Below are positions 20,035 to 27,817 of a stretch of 64,000 nucleotides of DNA, in pieces. Each line of letters opens with the position of its first letter. The first letter of the stretch is position 1. This DNA comes from an uncultured Prevotellaceae bacterium (GTDB taxonomy: Bacteria; Bacteroidota; Bacteroidia; Bacteroidales; Bacteroidaceae). The notes below the pieces were generated by a model. The model searched no databases, had not been told where the DNA came from, and saw only the letters and a program-made list of their open reading frames with translations. The DNA is taken from NCBI GenBank assembly GCA_947168395.1, contig CAMVLT010000007.1, positions 1 through 64,000 on the forward strand. Reading direction: 5' to 3'. The position numbers and the translations under genes are program-made.

Positions 20035-20790
20035 TTATAATATCTTAATTAAAATATCTCCGCCTTTAGCAATACGTCCTCCAATAGAAGTTATTTTATA
20101 TCCATTAATTGTTGATGTATCTTCTGTTTTAACTGTTGGCGTATTAGGATCAGATGGATCATAGAAATTAACTGTCTTATCTAAAGTAGTTAATACATAA
20201 ACATAATTCTTTTCAGTTGTACTTGGATTTGTAAATGTTTGTTCAGCAGGATAAGATTCAACGACACTTGCTTGTGACAATGATGTTGGCTTTGTTGTTC
20301 CTACATAGAAATAATTAGCCGTTGGCGCCACATCTGTAATTCTTATTTTTATTGAACCTGTATTTGCTGTTCCAACAGCTGTCTCAAAAATCTTATATCC
20401 TGGTATTGTTGTAATATCTACTTCATTTTGATCAACAGGATTTCCAGTTGCTATATTAATAAATGTTACATTCTTATCACTATTTGTCAATACAAATATA
20501 TGAGATTTAGCTCCTGAATTATTTGTATAAGTTTGCTCAGCCGGATAAGATTCAACGACACTTGCTTGTGACAATGATGTTGGCTTTGTCGTTCCTACAT
20601 AGAAATAGTATTTGCTATCTCCTGCCGTACCGCCAGCTTCCTTCATAATGTTGAGGATAGCTACGATGTCGGCAATATCCACTTTGCCATCTTCATTCAC
20701 ATCACCCACCAGCGGAGTGTTGTTGTCCTGTGCAAACGAGCACACACTCATCAGCAGCATGGCTGCCATCAGTAATATTCTTTTTGTTTT
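20035..20790 (-). CDS. secreted dockerin-like (EF-hand) protein with two ~98-aa tandem C-terminal modules
   Basis: MKTKRILLMAAMLLMSVCSFAQ signal; GDVNEDGKVDIADIVAILNIM dockerin-type loop; YFYVGTTKPTSLSQASVVESYPAEQT occurs twice. ORF-track start at 20823; the MKTKRI start is preferred. Confidence 0.75.
   Translation of the reverse strand, partial: KTKRILLMAAMLLMSVCSFAQDNNTPLVGDVNEDGKVDIADIVAILNIMKEAGGTAGDSKYYFYVGTTKPTSLSQASVVESYPAEQTYTNNSGAKSHIFVLTNSDKNVTFINIATGNPVDQNEVDITTIPGYKIFETAVGTANTGSIKIRITDVAPTANYFYVGTTKPTSLSQASVVESYPAEQTFTNPSTTEKNYVYVLTTLDKTVNFYDPSDPNTPTVKTEDTSTINGYKITSIGGRIAKGGDILIKIL
20245..20610 (-). repeat. tandem module repeat, ~70 bp near-identical core with 294-bp period
   Basis: ATAAGATTCAACGACACTTGCTTGTGACAATGATGTTGGCTTTG at 20251 and again at 20545. 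Confidence 0.85.
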
Positions 20791-20835
20791 CATAATCGTT
20801 TGAAATTGTTGGTTATTTATCATTTTGTTCTGAAA

Positions 20836-20979
20836 TTATTGCGGATCTAATCCTTCTTCCGTATTGTCCACACCGCCATAGCCAATGCCAAAGTCGCTGC
20901 TGACGGGGCTGGCAGCTATCATGTCCTCGACGGTCAACTCTATGATTTCCGTTTCAGGTGCTCTGTAAATCTTCTTCAT
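20836..20979 (-). CDS. unlisted small protein (47 aa)
   Basis: MKKIYRAPETEIIELTVEDMIAASPVSSDFGIGYGGVDNTEEGLDPQ*; AAGGAGG Shine-Dalgarno-like sequence overlaps the stop of the upstream gene; in-frame ATG also at 20985. Confidence 0.65.
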   Translation of the reverse strand: MKKIYRAPETEIIELTVEDMIAASPVSSDFGIGYGGVDNTEEGLDPQ

Positions 20980-20993
20980 TGTCATTGCCCTCC

Positions 20994-22148
20994 TTATTTA
21001 ATGATTACTTTATTGCCGTTCTTCACATAGATGCCCTTGGCAGGACGCTCCACTCGCTGGCCCTTCAGGTTGTAATACGTTGAACGCTGCACACCAACTG
21101 TTGAACGTTGTGCGTCGCTGATGCTGGTCGTTTCGTCGAACGAAAGAACGACACGTGAATCGTAATGGACGCCAGCGGCGGCAAGGTCGAAGTAGGCACG
21201 GTAGGCCTTCATCTTCGTCTTGCCCGTAGAGAAATAGAACTTTCCCTCGTTCAGGAACAGCCATCCGTCAGTCAGCGTCAGTCCGTTCTCGTAGTTGCCA
21301 ACGAACGAATTGTACTTCCCGTCCTTTCCGTCTTTCTTCACACTGGCCTCCCCAGCGGCTATGTCAACTCCATCCACCGCGAAGCTCTCGACGCCGGCCG
21401 TCACCTTAATAATATAAGGATGGTTGGCCTCGATGGCGTCGGCCTCCGTGAAGTTTACCTTCACCGTCTCTCCGTCAACGGTACATCCCGTGAAGTCGCC
21501 CAACTGCACATCATCGCCGAAAGCCGCTTTCACCTGGGCCTCAGTCATGGCAAAGGGCAGGCAGATGGTGCTCCAGGTGTCGGCAGGAATAGTGCGTTTC
21601 ACCGTCGCCTTCACACCTTCCACGCTCTTCGGAGCCTCCGTGGCGTTCTCGTCGAGCACGACGTCTGACTTCACCGTCAGGGCAAACGCGGCATCGGCGC
21701 ACTTCTGGCTCACGGACTCCGTGGTTGCCGTACGAATGGTATAGAGGCTGCCGTTGAAGCTTCCAGCCTGCTCTCCTACGACGATGGGCAGTCGCAGCAG
21801 CGTGCCGTTACTGACCATTCCTAAATCCGTATGATAGAGGGCGACAAGGCGGTCGCCATTATCCAACGTCTGAACTGACAGCGTGTGACCGCTTGCGGCC
21901 TCGCCCTTCGTGATGGCACTCTCGTTGAGCGTCACTCCCTGTGGCAGCGCGATGTTGAACTGCAGGGCAGTCACGCCAGTCATACCGCTGCCGCTGACCA
22001 CCAGCTCAGCTTGCTCACCTGCTTTCGCCTCAACACTTGCTATGCTGAGCGTCTGTGCCGTTGCACTACTAACTATCGCCAGCAGCGCAACTATGGTTTG
22101 TAGTATTCTTTGTTTCATCATATCACTTTTCTTTTTCTGCTTCGCCAA
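20994..22148 (-). CDS. secreted cohesin-like domain protein with extra beta domain and T9SS-type tail
   Basis: Paralogous to 19446..20033 over the N-terminal ~150 aa; tail YYNLKGQRVERPAKGIYVKNGNKVIIK; ORF-track start MAKQKKKSDMMKQRIL, likely real start at MMKQ or MKQ. Confidence 0.75.
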   Translation of the reverse strand: MAKQKKKSDMMKQRILQTIVALLAIVSSATAQTLSIASVEAKAGEQAELVVSGSGMTGVTALQFNIALPQGVTLNESAITKGEAASGHTLSVQTLDNGDRLVALYHTDLGMVSNGTLLRLPIVVGEQAGSFNGSLYTIRTATTESVSQKCADAAFALTVKSDVVLDENATEAPKSVEGVKATVKRTIPADTWSTICLPFAMTEAQVKAAFGDDVQLGDFTGCTVDGETVKVNFTEADAIEANHPYIIKVTAGVESFAVDGVDIAAGEASVKKDGKDGKYNSFVGNYENGLTLTDGWLFLNEGKFYFSTGKTKMKAYRAYFDLAAAGVHYDSRVVLSFDETTSISDAQRSTVGVQRSTYYNLKGQRVERPAKGIYVKNGNKVIIK

Positions 22149-22197
22149 CCTTTGTGAATTAAGTTTCCCGATTCACAAATCTCGGCGAATCACATTG

Positions 22198-22464
22198 TTA
22201 ATTACCTTTTAATGTCCCTCTAATGATTTCACCAGTTGTATTGATTGTAATACTTGTTCCAAATGTTGTATTTGAATTAGGTAAAACTGCTCCATTCCAA
22301 TCAATTAATACTGATTGAAGATTTCTATATTCTTCACCTTCATTTATATAATCTTGTAAATCAGATTCAGATGTAATATCTGGATTTCTTACATTTCCAA
22401 TTGCAGTTCCTTTACCAATTCTACTTAAATTTGTAAAATTTATTCCATTTATTGTTTTTGCCAT
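22198..22464 (-). CDS. hypothetical protein, AT-rich (88 aa)
   Basis: ORF MAKTINGINFTNLSRIGKGTAIG... in a strongly AT-rich stretch. Confidence 0.5.
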   Translation of the reverse strand: MAKTINGINFTNLSRIGKGTAIGNVRNPDITSESDLQDYINEGEEYRNLQSVLIDWNGAVLPNSNTTFGTSITINTTGEIIRGTLKGN

Positions 22465-22487
22465 ATATTATAATATAATCTATATTT

Positions 22488-23027
22488 TTAATAAATATCA
22501 ATTGCTAATTTTCTAGATTTACCAACTGTTTCATAAACTTTATATGTTACTCCAGAAATAGTCACATTAGAAAGTTTAGTATACATATCTACTGTAGAAG
22601 CATCATTACCTGCGCCATCTCTTGGACATGCAGAACTATTAGCAGGAATTGCAATATATTGTTTAGCAAGTGAAGTGCCGGTAACAATTTCTCCACCTTC
22701 AACATATTCAAATAATTTGTTTGAAGAACTATACGTTGGTAAAGTTGTTCCAATTAATCTCCATCCCGGTGAACTTGTATCAGTAACAATTGGCGAAATA
22801 CTCGTCATTGTTGAAGGATCTGTCTGTCCTACATACCAATAAAATGTTGTTGCCTCCTTAGTCCCTCCAGCTTCTTTCATGATTTTGAGCACGGCCAACA
22901 CGTCATTGTAATCCACCTTGCCGTCCCCATTCACATCACCCTTCAGCGGGGTGTTGTTGTTCTGTGCAAACGAGCACACACTCATCAGCAGCATGGCTGC
23001 CATCAGTAATAGTTTCTTTGTTTTCAT
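22488..23027 (-). CDS. secreted dockerin-like (EF-hand) protein with a divergent AT-rich C-terminal module
   Basis: MKTKKLLLMAAMLLMSVCSFAQNNNTPLKGDVNGDGKVDYNDVLAVLKIMKEAGGT near-identical to 20035..20790 N-terminus; then YWYVGQTDPSTMTSISPIVTD. Confidence 0.72.
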   Translation of the reverse strand: MKTKKLLLMAAMLLMSVCSFAQNNNTPLKGDVNGDGKVDYNDVLAVLKIMKEAGGTKEATTFYWYVGQTDPSTMTSISPIVTDTSSPGWRLIGTTLPTYSSSNKLFEYVEGGEIVTGTSLAKQYIAIPANSSACPRDGAGNDASTVDMYTKLSNVTISGVTYKVYETVGKSRKLAIDIY

Positions 23028-23053
23028 AATTATTGTTTGTTATTTGGTTAATA

Positions 23054-23686
23054 TTATTTCATTTGTATATATGTCAATGTTTTATCTCTATCAGAAATCA
23101 AGCCTCTTGGACCAGAATCGAGATAGTCTTTCATAACACAGAAGAAATCTTCAATCAGATTATTAGGCAAAGCCCGAAGGCTAGTAATACCCGCGACCGC
23201 CAAAGCTTCTGGATACGAGAAGAATGTAGATAGGACTTCTTTAGAACTTAGTTTCCTTCCTCCTAACAATTTCCTTGCGCCTTCCATTGCTCCATTATTG
23301 AGATATAGTATTTTCCGAGGATATATAGGTTTATCAAACAAATGGCCGATTCGTAAAGACGTATCATAAACTGTTAATGGACCAATATTGTTAAGGTTTC
23401 CAATAAGGTTATTTACCGTATTGAACAAATCTTCAAAGTCCTTAAATGGAGTTGAAAGGATAGACAAAATATGTACTTCAATTATACTAATAGCGGGATT
23501 CTTGTATTTGAAAGGAATTCGACGCTGATGTCCTCCAACAACACAAACTTCCGCCAATTTATGTAATGCTGCTTTAGAACGCGTTGCTGCATAACAAATA
23601 TAAGCTTTCTTGACGTCATCCAATTCTTCAAGATGTCTTTTGCACAGAAGGCAACGATAACATTTTACTGCTTCTTTAAAATTCAT
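23054..23686 (-). CDS. hypothetical protein, AT-rich
   Basis: 210-aa ORF MNFKEAVKCYRCLLCKRHLEEL...VYDTSLRIGHLF..PIYPRKILYLNNGAMEGARKLLG; family not assigned. Confidence 0.6.
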   Translation of the reverse strand: MNFKEAVKCYRCLLCKRHLEELDDVKKAYICYAATRSKAALHKLAEVCVVGGHQRRIPFKYKNPAISIIEVHILSILSTPFKDFEDLFNTVNNLIGNLNNIGPLTVYDTSLRIGHLFDKPIYPRKILYLNNGAMEGARKLLGGRKLSSKEVLSTFFSYPEALAVAGITSLRALPNNLIEDFFCVMKDYLDSGPRGLISDRDKTLTYIQMK

Positions 23687-23997
23687 AACCAATTGTTTTG
23701 TCGTTTGTAATTAAAGGATGAAATACTCTCGAAAAACACACAGAAAAAGAAAACGTGGACTTGTTGCTTCGTCTACGTATTCCGAGGTATTGGGGACAAC
23801 CTTACTATCTTAAACGAGTAACAGTCCACGCCTTCCAGCGTGAACCATCTACTTCAGTTCTTGATAGTATCTTCAAATTCCCCAATTATCGGAATACAAG
23901 AATCAAAAGCGGACGCTTCTATTTCAATATGTCGTTATGACTGATATTATGTCATGGGCAATAACTTTAAAGGGTTCAACAATTATTTCGTTTCTAT

Positions 23998-24300
23998 CTA
24001 CGCGGCTCTCTCATATATTAGAATTCCATCGCGATTTACACTTTCACGGGCAAAGGATGCCAGTGTTCGGTCTACTACTAAGTCTACGTTTCGACCTAGT
24101 ATCTCCTTCAGGTCTTCATACATACCAAAAAACCTTAGGCCAACAGGCTGTGAGTGATCAAGCACAACAAGTATGTCAACATCGCTGTCCTCCCGTTGCT
24201 CGCCGCGGGCAAAGGAGCCAAAGAGCCAAGCCTTCACAACGGGTTGCGTCTTGAAGTACTCGGCTATCTGCCTGCTGATGATTGTTGTTTCCGTACTCAT
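23998..24300 (-). CDS. nucleotidyltransferase domain protein (MNT/MntA-like)
   Basis: VVKAWLFGSFARGEQREDSDVDILVVLD motif; start chosen at MSTETTIISRQ. Confidence 0.85.
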   Translation of the reverse strand: MSTETTIISRQIAEYFKTQPVVKAWLFGSFARGEQREDSDVDILVVLDHSQPVGLRFFGMYEDLKEILGRNVDLVVDRTLASFARESVNRDGILIYERAA

Positions 24301-24390
24301 AAGGTATATTAGACGTGGCAAAGATAAGAAGAAAAAACGAAAGTTCCAAGAAAAACGAACAAAAAATGCTTTCAAGCGAAAATCAAAAAG

Positions 24391-24473
24391 AACCTCATAA
24401 CCTCATATAATCGCTCGAAACGCCTTTGTATAAAGGGGTTTCAGAGCATGAGGTATGTTCAAGATACCTCATG
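24391..24473. repeat. right copy of ~83-bp direct repeat bounding the cohesin/dockerin island
   Basis: Matches 19323..19405. Confidence 0.9.
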
Positions 24474-24550
24474 AATACCTCATGTTGACCTCATCAGCTG
24501 CATCTGTGGAGTGAGGTGTTTATGAGGTCTGTATGAGGTATCTCAGAAAC

Positions 24551-24614
24551 ACCTCATGTACCGAAATGCCTTTGTACAAAGGGGTTTCAGAGGATTATAT
24601 GAGGTTATGAGGTG
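24551..24614. repeat. inverted third copy of the CCTTTGTA(T/C)AAAGG / ATGAGGT repeat
   Basis: ACCTCATG..CCGAAATGCCTTTGTACAAAGGGGTTTCAGAGGATTATATGAGGTTATGAGGT resembles the reverse complement of 24391..24455. Confidence 0.75.
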
Positions 24615-24682
24615 TTTTTGCAAAAATGCTCTCCGCAGGAGCATTTGTTCCTATGGATGAACTGTCACTGAGGGGATGCTGG

Positions 24683-24748
24683 GTTTACCGTAACTAAACC
24701 CGAGGTTTACTTACGGTAAACTCCGGGTTTAGGTAGGGTAAACTATCG
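24683..24748. repeat. three 22-bp-period GTTTACC/GGTAAAC units
   Basis: GTTT unit starts at 24683, 24705, 24727. Confidence 0.75.
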
Positions 24749-24749
24749 G

Positions 24750-26486
24750 CTACTTCTTTCTGGGTTTCCTACGTGCCCAGCCCTCATCCTTGGCAGGCCG
24801 CTCGTTCCTGGCAGGCTTCTTCATGCTTTCATCGGCATCGTTACAGCGGACGGTGCGTCCCTTGAAACGGATGCCCGTCAGCTGGAGCATCACCTTGCGG
24901 GCGTCCTTCTCGGGCACTTCAAAATACGAGATGGTGTCGAGCAGGTCGATATGCCCCACCGCCTGACGGCCGCCGACGTAGCGGTTCAGCGTCTGCATCA
25001 GCACCCCAGGAAAGAAACCGTCGCGCTTGCCCAGGTTGATGAACAGCCGCTTGTAGCCCTTCTCGGCCTTGTTCTGTAGCTTCTGCCGGTCGGTCTGCCA
25101 CTTCTCGCCTCCATCGGTCTTCCAGGCATTGCCGCCCTTCCCCTTCTTGGTGCCTACCTCCACCTTCTCTATTTCAGGAGCGTCGGCGTAGTAGGCCAGG
25201 AACTTGCCGAACTCCATCGACACGATTTTCTTGATGATCTCCTCCTTGTCGATATACTCGAAGTAACGGTTGATGTCCTGCATGAACGGGGCTATCTCCT
25301 CGTCGTCGATGTCGGTCTTCACTATCTGGTCCATCACCTTGTAGAGCTGCTTCTTGCAGATTTCCTCGCTGCTGGGGATGTCCTGCTCCACAAACTTCTT
25401 GCCTATCTCCTTCTCGATGTTGCGAATCTTGTGCTTCTCCTTCAGGTGGACTATCGAGATGCTGGTGCCCTTCTTGCCGGCACGGCCCGTTCGTCCGCTG
25501 CGGTGGGTGTAGTTCTCAATGTCGTCGGGCAGTCCGAAGTTGATAACATGCGTCAGGTCGTCCACGTCGAGTCCACGGGCTGCCACATCGGTAGCCACGA
25601 GCAGCTGCACGGTGTGCTGGCGGAACTTCTGCATGGTCAAGTCGCGCTGCTGCTGGCTCAGGTCGCCGTGCAGGGCCTCGGCATTGTAGCCGTCGCGTAT
25701 CAGCTTGTCGGCTATCTCCTGGGTTTCCAGCTTGGTGCGGCAGAAGATGATGGCAAAAATCTTGGGATTGTAGTCCACAATGCGCTTCAAGGCCAGGTAC
25801 TTGTCCTTCGCCTGCACCATATAATAAAGGTGGTTGACGTTCTCGGCGCCCTCGTTACGGCTGCCGACAACAATAGTCTCGTAATCCTGAAGGTACTTCT
25901 TGGCCACTCGCTCCACCTCGCGGCTCATGGTGGCCGAGAACATCAGCGTGGAGTGATAGTCGGGCAATGCCTCGAAGATTTCATTGATGCTGTCGGAGAA
26001 ACCCATGTTCAGCATCTCGTCGGCCTCGTCGAGCACAATGTTAGTCACCTCCTCCAAGTGGGCAAAGCCACGGTTCTTGAGGTCGATGAGTCGGCCCGGC
26101 GTAGCCACGATAATCTGGACGCCCTTCTTCAGCGAACGCATCTGCGGCTCGATGGCAGCACCGCCATAGACCGCCTCCACGTGGACGCCGTCCATATACT
26201 TCGCAAAGTCGCGCAGGTCGTCGGCTATCTGCAGGCACAGCTCTCGGGTAGGACTGAGCACCAGCGCCTGGGTGGTGCGGCTCGACAAGTCGATGCGCTG
26301 CAACAACGGGATGCCGAATGCCGCCGTCTTGCCCGTACCCGTCTGGGCAAGGGCTATCACGTCGCGTCGCATTCCCAACAAATAAGGAATTACCGCCTCC
26401 TGTACAGGCATGGGCTGTACAAATCCCATCTCTTCAATGGCGCGGCGAATCTGTTCGCTGACGCCCAATTCATCAAATGTCTTCAT
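24750..26486 (-). CDS. deaD: DEAD/DEAH box RNA helicase with C-terminal RNA-binding domain (DbpA/DeaD-like)
   Basis: AQTGTGKTAAFGIP, PTRELCLQ, DEADEMLNMGF, SATMS, HRSGRTGRAGKKG; start at MKTFDELG. Confidence 0.95.
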   Translation of the reverse strand: MKTFDELGVSEQIRRAIEEMGFVQPMPVQEAVIPYLLGMRRDVIALAQTGTGKTAAFGIPLLQRIDLSSRTTQALVLSPTRELCLQIADDLRDFAKYMDGVHVEAVYGGAAIEPQMRSLKKGVQIIVATPGRLIDLKNRGFAHLEEVTNIVLDEADEMLNMGFSDSINEIFEALPDYHSTLMFSATMSREVERVAKKYLQDYETIVVGSRNEGAENVNHLYYMVQAKDKYLALKRIVDYNPKIFAIIFCRTKLETQEIADKLIRDGYNAEALHGDLSQQQRDLTMQKFRQHTVQLLVATDVAARGLDVDDLTHVINFGLPDDIENYTHRSGRTGRAGKKGTSISIVHLKEKHKIRNIEKEIGKKFVEQDIPSSEEICKKQLYKVMDQIVKTDIDDEEIAPFMQDINRYFEYIDKEEIIKKIVSMEFGKFLAYYADAPEIEKVEVGTKKGKGGNAWKTDGGEKWQTDRQKLQNKAEKGYKRLFINLGKRDGFFPGVLMQTLNRYVGGRQAVGHIDLLDTISYFEVPEKDARKVMLQLTGIRFKGRTVRCNDADESMKKPARNERPAKDEGWARRKPRKK

Positions 26487-26566
26487 CTTGGTTGCAAATA
26501 TAGGCAAAAATACCGAAAGTACCAAAATAATTATCAATTATCAATTGTCAATTATCAATTTATTCG

Positions 26567-26575
26567 TACCTTTGC
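26567..26575 (+). promoter_or_regulatory. -7 promoter element TACCTTTGC of ribD
   Basis: Ends 4 nt before the ATG at 26580. Confidence 0.6.
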
Positions 26576-26579
26576 ACCC

Positions 26580-27518
26580 ATGAGCAACAGAACTGAAGAC
26601 GAGAAATACATGCGGCGCTGCCTGCAACTGGCCAAGCAAGGCCGGCAGAACGCGAAGCCGAACCCCATGGTGGGCGCTGTCATTGTGGCACCGCAGGCCC
26701 AAACAACCAGAATCATCGGCGAGGGTTACCATGTGCGCTGCGGCGAAGGGCACGCCGAGGTGAACGCCTTTGCCTCCGTACGACAGGAGGACGAGCCGTT
26801 GCTGACGGAGGCCACCATCTACGTGTCGTTAGAACCTTGTTCGCACTACGGCAAGACGCCCCCTTGTGCCGACCTGATTATTAAGAAAGGTGTGCGCCGC
26901 GTCGTCGTGGGCTGTATCGACGAGTTTGCCGAGGTGCAGGGCCGTGGCATCCGCAAATTGCGGGAGGCAGGTATCGAGGTGGAGGTTGGCGTGCTCGAAG
27001 AGGAGTGCCGCGAACTGAACCGCCGCTTCTTCACCTTCCACCGCGAGCACCGGCCTTACATCATCCTGAAATGGGCACAGACGGCCAACGGACTGATTGA
27101 CGACCACGGCAAACCTCTCGCCATCTCGACAGACTTCACCCGCATGCTCAACCACAAACTGCGCGCCGAGGAGGACGCCATCCTCGTGGGCAGGGTGACC
27201 AACGAGCGAGAACACCCGCAGCTGACCGTCCGCGACTGGTGGGGCAGCAACCCCAAACGCTTAGTGGTAGACCGCAACCACCCGCTGAACCTCAACAGCC
27301 TACACGCCCACGGCGTGCAGTCGCTCATCGTAGAAGGCGGTGCCAAGACCCTGAAAAAGTTTATAGACGACGGCTTGTGGGACGAAATCCGCGTGGAAAC
27401 CAATCATCAGCTGACCGTTGCCGACGGCACTCGTGCTCCGCTCATTCCCGGCAACGCCATTGTCAGCCGCCGCGAGCAGTACGGCAGCAACGTCATCATT
27501 ACCTATCGGCGAGCCTGA
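26580..27518 (+). CDS. ribD: bifunctional riboflavin biosynthesis deaminase/reductase RibD
   Basis: KPNPMVGAVIV, GEGYHVRCGEGHAEVNA, LEPCSHYGKTPPCADLII. Confidence 0.95.
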   Translation: MSNRTEDEKYMRRCLQLAKQGRQNAKPNPMVGAVIVAPQAQTTRIIGEGYHVRCGEGHAEVNAFASVRQEDEPLLTEATIYVSLEPCSHYGKTPPCADLIIKKGVRRVVVGCIDEFAEVQGRGIRKLREAGIEVEVGVLEEECRELNRRFFTFHREHRPYIILKWAQTANGLIDDHGKPLAISTDFTRMLNHKLRAEEDAILVGRVTNEREHPQLTVRDWWGSNPKRLVVDRNHPLNLNSLHAHGVQSLIVEGGAKTLKKFIDDGLWDEIRVETNHQLTVADGTRAPLIPGNAIVSRREQYGSNVIITYRRA

Positions 27519-27551
27519 CCTGTTGTTTTTTCCATGTAAGTTTGCATCTTT

Positions 27552-27656
27552 GGCTGTCACCCCGATTTGGGGGCAGTCCGAGTTTCAGTAGGGTAAACTG
27601 GAGGTTTGGGTAGGGTAAACCCCAGGTTTCAGTAGGGTAAACTCCGAGTGACAGCC
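27552..27656. repeat. three 22-bp-period GTAGGGTAAAC units inside a GGCTGTCAC/GTGACAGCC inverted repeat
   Basis: Unit starts 27582, 27604, 27626; arms 27552-27560 and 27648-27656. Confidence 0.8.
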
Positions 27657-27771
27657 GAGTGAAGCAAACATTTTCTACTCATAGAAATGTTTGAAAGCTA
27701 CCTTCACCGTCACTTTTTGAGCGTTAATTATTGATATACAAATAGTTATTGCCAAATCATCTATCACTTTA

Positions 27772-27817
27772 CTATCACCTTCTGTCACTTTTTTTTGCAA
27801 GTGACAGAAGGTGATAG
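27772..27817. repeat. 19-bp perfect inverted repeat hairpin
   Basis: CTATCACCTTCTGTCACTT-TTTTTTGC-AAGTGACAGAAGGTGATAG; nested in weaker outer arms near 27701 and 27872. Confidence 0.9.

Noticed and set aside
24683-24748. Possible CRISPR array from 22-bp periodic units
   Set aside because: Only three imperfect units, no unique spacers, no cas genes in the window.
26525-26562. ATTATCAATTGTCAATTATCAATT stretch upstream of ribD (similar tail at the dapF end, 54632-54655)
   Set aside because: Short low-complexity AT repeat of a kind common between Bacteroidales genes; noted but not enough to claim function.
25431-26579. 383-aa N-terminal extension of the RibD ORF in the ORF track
   Set aside because: It is antisense to deaD and upstream of the ribD promoter; RibD homology begins at MSNRTEDEKYMRR (26580).
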